Source: Lysinibacillus fusiformis | GTDB lineage: Bacteria > Bacillota > Bacilli > Bacillales_A > Planococcaceae | Assembly: GCF_016925635.1 (NCBI RefSeq) | Contig: NZ_CP070490.1 | Coordinates: 2,548,001 to 2,612,000, forward strand | Direction: 5' to 3' | DNA length: 64,000 nt | Shown: piece after piece, positions 8,291 to 17,218 of the stretch | Numbering within the stretch: position 1 is the first letter of the stretch | Layout: every line of letters starts with the position of its first letter | Notes under the pieces: generated by a model | Seen by the model: the letters and a program-made list of their open reading frames with translations, nothing else | Databases searched by the model: none | What the model was told of the DNA's origin: nothing | Program-made: the position numbers and the translations under genes

Positions 8291-8728
8291 ATGAAAATAC
8301 AAACAGCTTACTGGAATGAACTTGAAATTAATGAAGCAGACATGATCTACTTTCAGCATGGGCTACCAGGATTTGAAGAAGAACGACAATTTGCCATGTT
8401 GCCCATCTCTGACGAAAGTATTTTTCAAGTGCTACAATCCGTCAAAACAAAGGAACTGGCATTCATTGTGACGAGTCCGTTTATCGCAGTGAAGGACTAT
8501 AGCTTTGACTTAGAGGAAGCCACAATCGAAGCTTTACAAATTCAAGAGGTTCATGAAGTGGCTGTTCTAGGCATCGTGACTTTAAAGGATACATTAACGA
8601 CTTCTACCATTAACTTAACAGCACCGATTGTTTTGAATACAACAAACAAACAAGCAAAACAGATTATTTTAGATAATAATGCATTTATGATTCGTCACCC
8701 ATTAAACATCCCGAAAGAAGAGGGGTGA
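8291..8728 (+). CDS. fliW: FliW, flagellar assembly factor and CsrA antagonist
   Basis: This 145-residue protein matches FliW: MIYFQHGLPGFEEERQFAMLP near the start, then FIVTSPF, VAVLGIVTLKD, STINLTAPIVLNTTNKQAKQIIL. FliW binds either flagellin (Hag) or CsrA in the cytoplasm. Free Hag captures FliW and releases CsrA to repress hag translation. The frame opens at 8267, but the ATG at 8291 sits behind AAAGGAGAA and gives the family N-terminus. It is followed 4 bases later by csrA, the conserved pair. The hag leader downstream carries matching CsrA sites. Confidence 0.95.
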   Translation: MKIQTAYWNELEINEADMIYFQHGLPGFEEERQFAMLPISDESIFQVLQSVKTKELAFIVTSPFIAVKDYSFDLEEATIEALQIQEVHEVAVLGIVTLKDTLTTSTINLTAPIVLNTTNKQAKQIILDNNAFMIRHPLNIPKEEG

Positions 8729-8732
8729 AGCT

Positions 8733-8942
8733 ATGCTCGTACTATCAAGAAAAGTAGGGGAAACAGTATGGATTGGTGATGATATTGAAATCGTCATCAC
8801 AGAGATAAAAGGTGACTACGTTAAAGTAGGTGTACGTGCCCCTAGAACAATCGATATTATTCGAGGAGAGCTACGTCATGATGTAAGTGAAGCAAACGTG
8901 GAAGCAGTCGCAAAGTCGATTGATTTTTTTAAGAATAAATAA
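8733..8942 (+). CDS. csrA: CsrA, RNA-binding translational repressor
   Basis: This 69-residue protein is a clear CsrA/RsmA: MLVLSRKVGETVWIGDDIEI..., then VKVGVRAPRTIDIIRGEL near residues 34-51, with the key RNA-binding Arg in the RGEL strand. Dimeric CsrA binds GGA motifs in hairpin loops and blocks ribosome access. In Bacillus its main target is hag, which lies 1.4 kb downstream here, past a decayed IS. Gram-positive CsrA proteins carry an extended C-terminal helix, seen here as the tail ending SIDFFKNK, which is where FliW acts allosterically. Confidence 0.96.
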   Translation: MLVLSRKVGETVWIGDDIEIVITEIKGDYVKVGVRAPRTIDIIRGELRHDVSEANVEAVAKSIDFFKNK

Positions 8943-8963
8943 TGGAGAACCGTTAAACTGAAA

Positions 8964-10093
8964 TGCTCCCCCATTAGGTAGACAGATTAAAAAGTAAAAT
9001 CTGTTTATCGATGGGGAGCTTTTATGTCTAATCAGAGATTTGCAACAGAGACAAAATTATTAGCGATTCAATATGTAGAGGAAAGTCTTTATACAAAAGA
9101 AGAAGTTTGTCGAATGTTTTCCGTTAATCTAAGTAGTTTAAGTGTTTGGCATACTAAATTTATTGTTGGTGGAGCTGAAGCACTTAATTCTACGCTAAAG
9201 AGGCCGAAGAGAAGGCTGTGGTAGATTATATATACATCCAGTAACTATACGATGTTAGAGGCGCTCTAAAAGTATGGGATTAGCGAATTATCGGTATCAA
9301 AAAGTTGTTGAAAATCTATATTAGTCATAGTGAAATAAAATATTTGGGTAAAGGAATGAGCCAAACTATGACGAAAGGAAGAAAAAAACTGTAGAAGAGC
9401 GCATTGAAATCGTGAAAGCTTGCCTAACGAACCGAAAAAATCACCAACAAGCGGCAGCTCAATATGAGGTGTCCTACCAGCAGGTGTATCAATGGGGACG
9501 TAAGTTTAAGTTGGACGGAGAGTATGTGTAAAAAAATGGATTAGCACGCAAATTTACTGCGGAAAAACCAAATTAAAAATGGTGTACAGATGTAATGGAA
9601 TTTAAAAATGGTCCATATAAAAAAGCCAATTTAAGTGTGGCTAGATTTGTTTGATCAGTCAATTGTGTGCTATGTTTTAGGGCATTCGAATAACAATGGA
9701 CTCGTATTAAATACCATCAAACCTGCAATTCGAAGGTTAGCTGAAGATGAATGTCCGATTTTACAGAGTGATCGTTTTTTTCAATATACCTCGAAACAGT
9801 TTAAGCAAATCATACAAGAAGCAAAAATAGTACATAGCATGTCGAGAGTAGGTCGCTGCAGCGATAACGGACCGAATGAAGCATGTTGGGGCACATTAAA
9901 AGTAGTGAAGTATTATTTATAGAAGTTTGAAGTTTGCGACGTATGAGGCACTAAAACACGCTCTTGATACCTATATCAAATTCAATAACAATAATCGTTC
10001 AAGAAACACTACACGGCTTGGATCCTTTAGAATACAGGAATCAAGCCGTTTAAAGCATTTTATTATTTCCACTGTCTACTTGACAGGGAGCAG
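8964..10093 (+). mobile_element. Decayed IS3-family element between csrA and hag
   Basis: The left end TGCTCCC...GTAGACAG (8964-8985) and the complement of the right end CTGCTCCC...GTAGACAG (10072-10093) are imperfect inverted repeats, marking about 1.13 kb. Everything inside is transposase debris. The element separates csrA from the hag promoter without touching either gene. Confidence 0.75.
9024..10060 (+). pseudogene. Fragmented IS3-family transposase genes
   Basis: Pieces in changing frames can be read in order. An OrfA start at 9024-9224 has an HTH (FATETKLLAIQYVEES). A second HTH near 9390-9530 reads VEERIEIVKACL and YEVSYQQVYQWGRKF. OrfB core pieces near 9573-9650 (KWCTDVMEF) and 9635-9922 (VLGHSNNNGLVL, QSDRFFQYTSKQF, DNGPNEACWGTLK) retain recognisable DDE positions. 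A tail lies at 9927-10060. Several stops, frameshifts and a deletion of the OrfB N-terminus remove any activity. The ORFs at 9024, 9635 and 9927 should not be annotated as separate proteins. Confidence 0.85.
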
Positions 10094-10172
10094 TTTAAGC
10101 TACAGCAAGTTCTTTTTTGTTCACAGAATAACAATATTTTAGAATTCCTAAAAAATATTTTATAAAATGTCT

Positions 10173-10199
10173 TAAACAATTTGAACTTCAAACGATAAT
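10173..10199 (+). promoter_or_regulatory. SigD-type promoter of hag
   Basis: TAAACAAT at 10173-10180 is followed by ACGATAAT at 10192-10199, with 15 bases between TAAA and the -10 block. This fits the SigD consensus TAAA-N14-16-CCGATAT/A apart from the first C. Transcription would start near 10205, leaving a leader of about 100 nt that contains the CsrA hairpin. It lies outside the decayed IS. Confidence 0.65.
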
Positions 10200-10260
10200 A
10201 ATAGTGTAAGCAAGTGATACTAGCCCGGCCGGATAGCATCTCTTCTTCTAAATACATTGA

Positions 10261-10300
10261 TCGCTCACAAGGACGTGAGCGAAAAAACATTCCAAGGAGG
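10261..10300 (+). promoter_or_regulatory. CsrA-binding leader of hag (hairpin loop site plus SD site)
   Basis: TCGCTCAC at 10261-10268 pairs with GTGAGCGA at 10275-10282, putting AAGGAC in a 6-base loop. The sequence ACAAGGACGT closely matches the CsrA SELEX consensus RUACARGGAUGU, with GGA in the loop. A second A-AGGA lies in the Shine-Dalgarno sequence AAGGAGG at 10294-10300. Two sites, one upstream hairpin and one on the SD, is the arrangement known for Bacillus subtilis hag. Confidence 0.75.
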
Positions 10301-10308
10301 AACGTATT

Positions 10309-12033
10309 ATGAGAATTAACACGAATATCGCAGCTTTAAACACACACCGCCAATTAACGAATGCAGCTAATGCCCAATCAAAATCAATGGAGAAATTATC
10401 TTCGGGCTTCGCAATTAACCGTGCTGCAGATGACGCAGCAGGTCTTTCAATTTCTGAAAAGATGCGTGCTCAAATTCGTGGTCTTGAACAAGCTGGAATT
10501 AACGCGCAAGATGGTATTTCTTTAATTCAAACAGCGGATGGCGCGCTAGGTGAAACACAAGAAATTTTAAAACGTATGCGTCAGTTAGCAACTAAATCGG
10601 CAGATGGAACAAAAACTGAGGATGACCGTCAAGCTTATCACAAAGAATTAGAGCAATTAAAAACTGAAATCGACCGAATTTCTGAATCGACAGAATTTAA
10701 CACGAAAAAACTTTTAAACGGAGATTTAAGCAAAGACGGCTCTCTTAAAGTTGGCGGCAATGTTGTCGGTGTAGCGACTGTCGTTGGTGGTGAAAACCCT
10801 GTTACTGCTACTAAGTACCAAGTAAATGGTGGTACTACTGATTCTGGTACAGGACAAATAAAGATTGAAGGAGCTCAGACGTCTGCACTGAATGATGTCA
10901 AGCTTAGCTTCAAGCTAGGAGCCGATACGCAAGATCCTACAGCTTACTACGATGCAGACAAGAAAGAGCTTGTTATTACATTATCTGCTAAAATGGACTC
11001 TAATACCGATGCTAAACTACAAACAGCTATTGGTACAGCAATAAAATCTTCTGGTTTAGTTGAAAAGGCAAGTGATGGTAAGTATTATTACAAATCAACA
11101 GGCGATGAATTCCAAGATGATGGCTCAGACTTTAAATTTACTGGATTTGACACTAAAGTCACTGCAGCTACAGATAAAATTATTAAACAAGAACAAATTG
11201 ATGAATTAAATAAATCATTAACATACCTAAATGGAGCAGCTGCTGTAACGGGAGCAGCAGGCTTCGCAGAAAAGTTCCAAATTGGTGATAAGCCTGGTGA
11301 CACACTTACAATTGCATTTACGCAAATGAAAAATAAAGACGGAGATACTGTTAACGATTTATTAAATGGTTATACGTTTAAGTTTGTAGCTGGCAACCAA
11401 TCTTACATCCAAACAGCTGTAGATGATCACGATAAAACGATTACAGTTGCCCTTTCTTCTGAAAAAACATTGAATACAGCTGATGATATTAAAAATGCAT
11501 TAAAAGGCTTAGTTGTAAATGGTGTAGCATTAGATGATTCAAATATGACATTTACAGTAACTGGTACAGGTGACTTAGCTGCAGGTAAAGGCTTCGATGG
11601 AAGCAAATTCGCGAATCAAGGAAAAATTGATAATGACGGATTAACATTACAAATCGGCGCCAATAATGCTTCAGAACAACGCCTTAAGTTAAATATTGAA
11701 GACATGAGTGCAAAAGCTTTAGAAGTGAATAAAATTTCAGTTGCTACACAAAAAGGAGGAGCTGATGCGATTTCTGTAATCGATAAAGCATTAGCTGCTG
11801 TTTCAAGCCAACGTGCTACATTCGGGGCTGTACAAAACCGCTTAACTCACACAATTAAAAACTTAGAAACGACTGGTGAAAACTTATCGGCAGCGGAATC
11901 TCGTATTCGCGAAGTAGATATGGCGAAAGAAATGATGGAACAAACGAAAAATTCGATCCTTTCTCAAGCAGCACAAGCAATGTTAGCTCAAGCTAATCAG
12001 CAGCCACAAGGCGTATTACAATTATTACGTTAA
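10309..12033 (+). CDS. hag: Flagellin with expanded central domain
   Basis: This 574-residue flagellin has the conserved N-terminal D0/D1 region (MRINTNIAALNTHRQLTNAANAQ, then SSGFAINRAADDAAGLSISEKMRAQIRGL, to about residue 140) and C-terminal region (residues about 475-574, ending SRIREVDMAKEMMEQTKNSILSQAAQAMLAQANQQPQGVLQLLR). Between them lie about 330 residues of lysine- and Asp/Thr-rich variable sequence, the surface D2/D3 part. That makes it nearly twice the size of the roughly 300-residue B. subtilis Hag. It starts at ATG behind AAGGAGG. Control by SigD and CsrA-FliW is indicated upstream. The lysine-rich surface domain suits modification by the FliB methylase encoded next. Confidence 0.96.
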   Translation: MRINTNIAALNTHRQLTNAANAQSKSMEKLSSGFAINRAADDAAGLSISEKMRAQIRGLEQAGINAQDGISLIQTADGALGETQEILKRMRQLATKSADGTKTEDDRQAYHKELEQLKTEIDRISESTEFNTKKLLNGDLSKDGSLKVGGNVVGVATVVGGENPVTATKYQVNGGTTDSGTGQIKIEGAQTSALNDVKLSFKLGADTQDPTAYYDADKKELVITLSAKMDSNTDAKLQTAIGTAIKSSGLVEKASDGKYYYKSTGDEFQDDGSDFKFTGFDTKVTAATDKIIKQEQIDELNKSLTYLNGAAAVTGAAGFAEKFQIGDKPGDTLTIAFTQMKNKDGDTVNDLLNGYTFKFVAGNQSYIQTAVDDHDKTITVALSSEKTLNTADDIKNALKGLVVNGVALDDSNMTFTVTGTGDLAAGKGFDGSKFANQGKIDNDGLTLQIGANNASEQRLKLNIEDMSAKALEVNKISVATQKGGADAISVIDKALAAVSSQRATFGAVQNRLTHTIKNLETTGENLSAAESRIREVDMAKEMMEQTKNSILSQAAQAMLAQANQQPQGVLQLLR

Positions 12034-12045
12034 TTTTAAAAACAC

Positions 12046-12079
12046 AAGGGACTCTAGCAATGCTAGGGTTCCTTTTTCA
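12046..12079 (+). terminator. Rho-independent terminator of hag
   Basis: Arms 12046-12059 and 12061-12074 pair over 14 positions, two as G-U, around a very short loop. A T-rich run follows at 12073-12077. It sits 13 bases after the hag stop codon. Confidence 0.8.
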
Positions 12080-12149
12080 TTCATTCAGAAGATCATTTAC
12101 ATACACCATTAAAATTATTATTACCTATCTAATTTTTTGCTGCAAACTG

Positions 12150-12176
12150 TAATCAATCATAAGGATTGACCGATAA
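12150..12176 (+). promoter_or_regulatory. SigD-type promoter of fliB
   Basis: TAATCAAT at 12150-12157, 11 bases, then ACCGATAA at 12169-12176. This is the exact spacing of the SigD consensus TAAAGTTT-N11-GCCGATAA, with a good -10. It lies 32 bases before the preferred fliB start, so the flagellin-modification pair is likely transcribed with late flagellar genes. Confidence 0.6.
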
Positions 12177-12207
12177 TAAAGGTAACTTAATTGAAGGAGT
12201 GAATGAT

Positions 12208-13452
12208 ATGTCAACCAATCAAAAGAAACAACGAATGCTTGTACCGCAATATATGCAACATTTTTCTTGCATTGGCTCTGCCTGTGAGGATTCTTGTTGT
12301 ATAGGGTGGAACGTTAATATAGACGAAGATACATATAAAAAATACAAAAGGTCGCGGAACGAAGAATTAAAGCCGTTATTTGAAGAAAATATAAAAAGAC
12401 AGCGTTCTCGTACAACAAAAGACTCGTTTGCAAGAATAAAAATGGATAATAGCGGTAGATGTAGCTTCTTGTCGGAGGAAAATTTATGTAAAATACAATT
12501 GAACTTAGGAGAAGAATATTTATCGAATACTTGTACGATTTATCCGCGCATTCCGAAACGCGTAAATAATGTAATCGAGAAATCTGCTACGATGTCATGC
12601 CCGGAAGCGGCGAGATTAGCTTTATTAAATCCAGAGGGAATAGAATTTGACGAAATAGAAGAGCCGATGAATTCTCGCCAACTATTGATGCGAACGATCG
12701 ATACGCAAGCATTACACGTTAGCAATAAGGTGGAAAAATATTTTTGGGAGTTACGTATATTTACGATCCAATTGTTACAAAATCGTGCGTACACATTAGA
12801 TGAAAGAATCATTATTTTAGGACTTTTTTATCAAGAAATTCAAAAGCTTGTTGATGAAAAAAATATCCACGACATTCCAAGTAGTATTGCAAAATATATG
12901 AATTTAACGGCAGATAATACCTTGAAAAAGTGGATTGATGATATTCCGTCACAATTAGCGATTCAAATTAAGCTATGTAAGGAGCTCGTTGACTTCAGGT
13001 TCAATTACACTATTTCAGGTGCGCGTTATTTAGAGTGTTTAACTGAGGTGCTTAATGGTCTTCATTTTACTGAAGAAAATTCAATAGAAAATATAGAAAT
13101 TCAATATCGCAAAGCAATGACGGGTTATTATAAGCCGTTTATGCAAGAGCATGAATACATTTTAGAAAACTATTTAGTAAATAATGTGTTCAAAAATTTA
13201 TTCCCGCTTGAACAAAAAACGGTTTTTGAAGATTATGTAATGCTTGTTGTGCATTATGCGTTAATTAAGTTGCATTTAATCGGAATGTCGGGCTTTCATG
13301 AAGGGTTGACAACTGATTTAGTTATTAAATTAATCCAATCTTTTTCAAAAACAATAGAGCATAATAATATGTATTTAAACAGAATATTAAGTATTTTAAA
13401 AGCAAATGAAGTTACATCAATGTCTTATATGGCAATTCTGATAAAAAACTAG
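12208..13452 (+). CDS. fliB: FliB-type flagellin lysine N-methylase
   Basis: A 414-residue protein carries a run of N-terminal cysteines: FSCIGSACEDSCCIGWNV, then CSFL, NLCKIQ, SNTCTIYPR and TMSCPEAARLAL. This is the pattern of the FliB/YkgJ cysteine-cluster family, whose founding Salmonella member methylates lysines of flagellin. The cysteine region covers about residues 20-140; the rest is helical and variable. The frame opens at a TTG at 12166, but the ATG at 12208 follows GAAGGAG at 8-base spacing. It lies directly behind hag, a lysine-rich flagellin, and has its own SigD-type promoter. The substrate is inferred from location and family. Confidence 0.82.
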   Translation: MSTNQKKQRMLVPQYMQHFSCIGSACEDSCCIGWNVNIDEDTYKKYKRSRNEELKPLFEENIKRQRSRTTKDSFARIKMDNSGRCSFLSEENLCKIQLNLGEEYLSNTCTIYPRIPKRVNNVIEKSATMSCPEAARLALLNPEGIEFDEIEEPMNSRQLLMRTIDTQALHVSNKVEKYFWELRIFTIQLLQNRAYTLDERIIILGLFYQEIQKLVDEKNIHDIPSSIAKYMNLTADNTLKKWIDDIPSQLAIQIKLCKELVDFRFNYTISGARYLECLTEVLNGLHFTEENSIENIEIQYRKAMTGYYKPFMQEHEYILENYLVNNVFKNLFPLEQKTVFEDYVMLVVHYALIKLHLIGMSGFHEGLTTDLVIKLIQSFSKTIEHNNMYLNRILSILKANEVTSMSYMAILIKN

Positions 13453-13464
13453 TGAGGGTGGAAG

Positions 13465-13851
13465 ATGACAAATTTAAAAATAGAAGATATCCAATTAGTG
13501 CGGGAGTATTTAGCACTGTTAGAAACAGTTGAGGAAGGTTTAGCGTACGTTGTTGCTAGCTATTCTGATCTTATGAAAACCGAGAGCGATACAGTTTTAA
13601 TGGATGTTTTACTTGCATTTTCAAGCATTATTCAAACGAATCAAGTCTTTGAGTCAATTTTTGAACAAGAAGGGGCCATTGTTAATTTGGTGCGTGATTT
13701 TAGTAATGTAACGAATTCCGCGTTCCAATTAGAAGAAAATTTATTGGATCGAAATATTAAATTTAGAATAGCAAAAGATAATATTACGCCATTGTTTAAT
13801 GCTTGGAAAAAAGAGGCACAAGTCGTTTTAGGACCACTAGTTGCGCAATAA
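13465..13851 (+). CDS. Hypothetical protein cotranscribed with fliB
   Basis: I do not recognise this 128-residue protein. It starts 13 bases after fliB at an ATG with GAGGGTGG and is almost certainly in the same transcript. It is acidic, lacks cysteines, signal peptide and membrane segments, and is predicted helical by eye, with long amphipathic stretches (IQLVREYLALLETVEEGLAYVV, ILEV-type leucines). It could be an accessory or chaperone for FliB or for flagellin; FliS and FliT are small helical proteins of similar size, but no FliS/FliT motif is visible. Confidence 0.75.
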   Translation: MTNLKIEDIQLVREYLALLETVEEGLAYVVASYSDLMKTESDTVLMDVLLAFSSIIQTNQVFESIFEQEGAIVNLVRDFSNVTNSAFQLEENLLDRNIKFRIAKDNITPLFNAWKKEAQVVLGPLVAQ

Positions 13852-13941
13852 AGTTTGAATAGATGCATAGAAAATGCAAATATAAAGCCCGAATTTTCCG
13901 AAATAATGAATTGTAGGATTAAACAATCGAAGGAGTTTACG

Positions 13942-14142
13942 AGAGATATTGCGAAAATATCAATGATGTTGAGTCAAAGTCAAGTGTAGCAGGAGGCATC
14001 ATTAGCAGTAATGAGTAGGGCAATGGGTGCAGCGCAGCAACAAGGAAATACAGTAGTACAGTTGATGGATAGAGCCAATGTGCAGCAATTGCAATATGCA
14101 GCGCAACCACATCTTGGTGGAAATATTGACATAAGTGTATAA
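13942..14142 (+). pseudogene. yjfB: Decayed yjfB-family putative motility gene
   Basis: The frame reads RDIAKISMMLSQSQV, stop, QEASLAVMSRAMGAAQ... and ends QPHLGGNIDISV. This aligns end to end with the YjfB family of small putative motility proteins (M-D-I-A...MSQ-x-Q-V-x-Q-x-A-S-x-x-V...LGGNIDI). Two lesions are visible. The expected ATG is AGA at 13942-13944, at proper distance from an AAGGAGT site, and the expected CAG Gln is TAG at 13987-13989. An internal ATG at 13963 would still meet the TAG. It lies downstream of the fliB cassette in the flagellar region. Confidence 0.8.
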
Positions 14143-14169
14143 GTGAATAAAATAATTGTGTGAAATGTA

Positions 14170-15950
14170 GAGGCTGGGACATAACTAGCTTCAATTAGTG
14201 AGAAATCCAAATTTGAATTCATTCAAATTTGGATTTCTCTATTTTTTATGTTGTCTCCATACCTAATGGCTGTGAATTTTCTTAAATTCACAGCCATTAA
14301 TGCCAGACCTATTTCATTTTTAACCTTCGATTTTCCTCGAACAGAAAATCGAGTGAAACGCAAATTAGCTTTCAAGAATCCAAAAACTGGTTCCACATCA
14401 ATTTTGCGTTGACGATAAATGGTACTCGTTTTTTCTTCTGAAAGCTTTGTTCTTACATATTCTTTTTGCTGTTCCCACTTCTCATTCACTATTAACTTAC
14501 GATTATTTCCTTCTTTTGCTTTTGTACATAATGAACGGAATGGGCATTCGGAACAGTCTTCACATTCGTATACCTTAAACTCGCGCGTGAAATCATATTG
14601 ATCCGTTCTCGTGGTACGATATTTAAATACAAGCTGTTGTTGGTTTGGACATGTGTATTGATCATTTTCTTCATCATAATCCCAGTATGCTGTATTGAAT
14701 TCGTTTTGTTTATACTTTTTCTTTTGTTCTTTTAAATACAAGTTATACGTAATTAAGGCTTCTCGTTTACGATTCGAAAGGATATCATCATAATTTTGTT
14801 CGCTACCATATCCAGCATCTGCAACAACGTGTTTTGGTAGCTCAAAATAATGTTGTTCGATTTCATCTAAAAACGGGATTAAGGTACGTGTATCCGTTGG
14901 GTTCGAATAGATACTGTAGGCAAGCACATATTGACCTTCTGTTGCGACTTGGATGTTATAACCTGCTTTCAATTGACCATTTTTCATATAGTCATCCTTC
15001 ATTCGCATAAATGTGGCATCTGAGTCCGTCTTGGAATAACTATTTCGCATGCCAAAGATTTCAAAGTCTTTTTGATATTTTAGTTTACGTACAATATAGT
15101 CGATTAATTGTTTGCGTGCTTGCTTTGGGAATTTCCGTTCGGCTCTTAAAGCTTTTCGCGCAGCTACATCCGATGAATCCTCTATTTTTTGATCATACGC
15201 GGAAATCACTTCGTCTACTTTTTCTACCATCTGGGCGAGCTCTTCTACTGCTAATTCTTCTACATTTTCTCGTTCAATTTCTGGTATGATTTCTTTTTCG
15301 AGTAGCTCATCGTATAACTGGTTTGATTTTTCAATTAATCCGTTATGATATTTCTCGATGGATTTTTTCCACACGAAAGTAAATTTGTTCGCATTGGCTT
15401 CGATCTTTGTTCCATCAATAAAAATAGCTTCCTGATCAATTAATTCTTCTTGGAGCCAACTGGCAACGGAATTGGACGAAACATTGGCGGATCAACTCTT
15501 TCATTTCTGGTTGAACACGAAAACGGTTGATCGTGCGGTAGCTTGGTTCATACCCTTGAGCTAGCCACATCATCCGAAGACTATCTTTTAATAGGGCTTC
15601 AATTTTACGCCCTGAGAAGACAGATTGTGTATAAGCACATAAGATAATTTTAAGCATCATGCGTGGATGGTAGGCAGGACAGCCTTCATTTCGAAGGAAT
15701 GATTCAAACGCTTCAGGCGAGATACTTTCAACTAAATGGTGGACATGGAAGGCAATATCATTTTTTTGTAATGTTACTTCTAAATCTAAAGGCAAAACTA
15801 ATGGATTCATGTTATAATTTTTAAACATACGGATCCTTCTTTCTGTATAATTTTGTTGTGGTGACTTAATTTTATCAGAAGTGATTCTTATTTTTTTATG
15901 AAAAAATTTCACACTCATTTTTAGATACGCCAAAAAGACCTGACGATTTT
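14170..15950 (-). mobile_element. IS1182-family insertion sequence (borders approximate)
   Basis: A transposase reading frame with one frameshift (14,223-15,828) defines it. A long hairpin at about 14,202-14,240 (GAGAAATCCAAATTTGAA and its complement) lies just past the 3' end of the gene, as in related elements. I could not establish exact ends or a target duplication; the right border abuts the IS110 element near 15,950. Confidence 0.65.
14223..15828 (-). pseudogene. IS1182-family transposase with one frameshift
   Basis: The N-terminal piece (15,828 down to about 15,455) starts MFKNYNMNPLVLPLDLEV and carries the IS1182 N-terminal domain (AYHPRMMLKIILCAYTQSVFSGRKIE, YRTINRFR). The C-terminal piece carries ELIDQEAIFIDGTKIEANANKFTFVWKKS, the DAGYGSEQNYD segment, a cysteine cluster (CEDCSECPFRSLC) and RFSVRGKS. 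The two are in frames one base apart, and the break falls near 15,450-15,460 where QLAPRRIN replaces the expected acidic stretch. A single indel explains it, so the loss is recent. The C-terminal copy matches the remnant at 141-538. Confidence 0.85.
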
Positions 15951-15994
15951 TATTTTTTTCGAAAGGTCATTATGATATAGTTCTATGTAGGTGA

Positions 15995-17218
15995 TTACGA
16001 TTTCTGAGCTGGTAGTGCGGACTCATAATCGTAAAGAATGCCACGCGTCAGTAACTGAAATGTCACTTTCAGAAACTTATTGATGCAGGCGATGATCGCA
16101 ACCTTATGAGGCTTCCTCTGAGGTTGCTTTTTTAATTTGTAGTAATAGTCCACAAAATGATTCGGTTTTCCTTTAGCCATAAGCATGGCGCACACCATAA
16201 AATATAAAATCTTTCGTAAATGTTTGTTTCCTCGTTTATTAATCCTGTCTCGATATTGCGTATTTCCAGACTGGTACCGCATAATATCAATGCCTGCGTA
16301 TGCGTTCAGTTGTTTCGCATTTTGAAAGCGGTGGATGTCACCAATCTCTCCAATTAATCGGCACGCCGTTGAATCGCCAATTCCAGGAATCGATCGAAAT
16401 ACTAGATATTCTTTTCGTCCTTCCGACAATTCCACCATCTGTTTCACAAGAGTATCTTTCTTCTCTTGTAAATCCGCAATGCGAGCTGCGTAATCTCGTG
16501 CTTGATCACAACGAATATCTGTTGGTTTAATCACGGGGTAACTATTTTCAGCTGCTTCTAATAATGTAATAGCTTTAGCCTCCGCACGCATTAGCGAGAG
16601 GTTTTTTCGCGTATTGGCCTTTAAACGATTTTTAATCATCGTTTTTGAATGGGCTTGTAAAAGTGCGGGGTGTGGATAGAGTTGTACAATATTTAAAAAT
16701 AGTGCTGAACTCGGTGTAATCAGCTTTTCTAATTCTGGAAAACTCAGCTGTAAAATGGCATGCATTCTACTTTTGAGTAAAATGATTTCTTCATCAATTT
16801 CATCGTAGTAACGAGTCAGTGCACGCATCTGTTCATAATAATCGTCTTGTATGTACGTTATTTCGCGTTCCATTTTAAAATGAGTCTTCGCAAGTTCATG
16901 GGCATCACTAATATCGGTTTTATGACGACGCATCGTTGCCATCTGTAAATTCGCTTCAAGTGGATTCATGCGGCAGTATGCGTAGCCGTAATCTTTGAAA
17001 AATGCTTCGATAGGTTTTGAATAGGTACCTGTTGCTTCAAATACGATAGCTGGTGCTTGTCCATCTTGTTTGGACATCTCTACTATTCGTTCGTTTAATC
17101 GCTCAAAATCACCGCGTGTATGAAGTAGCACACCTTCGAATTCACATTGGCGGTGACCATCATAAATCGCAACAATACTTTTTCCTTTACTGACATCTAA
17201 CGCAATGACATGTTTCAT
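15995..17218 (-). CDS. IS110-family DEDD transposase
   Basis: The 407-residue protein starts MKHVIALDVSKGKSIVAIYD, the IS110 RuvC-like first motif. It is followed by the Glu of IVFEATGTYSKP and the Asp pair of RRHKTDISDAHELAKTHF. After a coiled-coil linker comes the C-terminal transposase_20 part, with SIPGIGDSTACRLIGEIGD-x-x-RF and the RYQSGNTQYR region holding the catalytic Ser. The frame opens further upstream at 17,257, but the ATG at 17,218 follows AAGGAGAA and gives the family N-terminus. The frame is intact. IS110 recombinases are guided by an element-encoded bridge RNA, whose likely locus is noted upstream. Confidence 0.92.
   Translation of the reverse strand: MKHVIALDVSKGKSIVAIYDGHRQCEFEGVLLHTRGDFERLNERIVEMSKQDGQAPAIVFEATGTYSKPIEAFFKDYGYAYCRMNPLEANLQMATMRRHKTDISDAHELAKTHFKMEREITYIQDDYYEQMRALTRYYDEIDEEIILLKSRMHAILQLSFPELEKLITPSSALFLNIVQLYPHPALLQAHSKTMIKNRLKANTRKNLSLMRAEAKAITLLEAAENSYPVIKPTDIRCDQARDYAARIADLQEKKDTLVKQMVELSEGRKEYLVFRSIPGIGDSTACRLIGEIGDIHRFQNAKQLNAYAGIDIMRYQSGNTQYRDRINKRGNKHLRKILYFMVCAMLMAKGKPNHFVDYYYKLKKQPQRKPHKVAIIACINKFLKVTFQLLTRGILYDYESALPAQKS

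Noticed and set aside
9635..10142. Two separate small proteins between csrA and hag
   Set aside because: They are pieces of one decayed IS3 transposase inside its inverted repeats.
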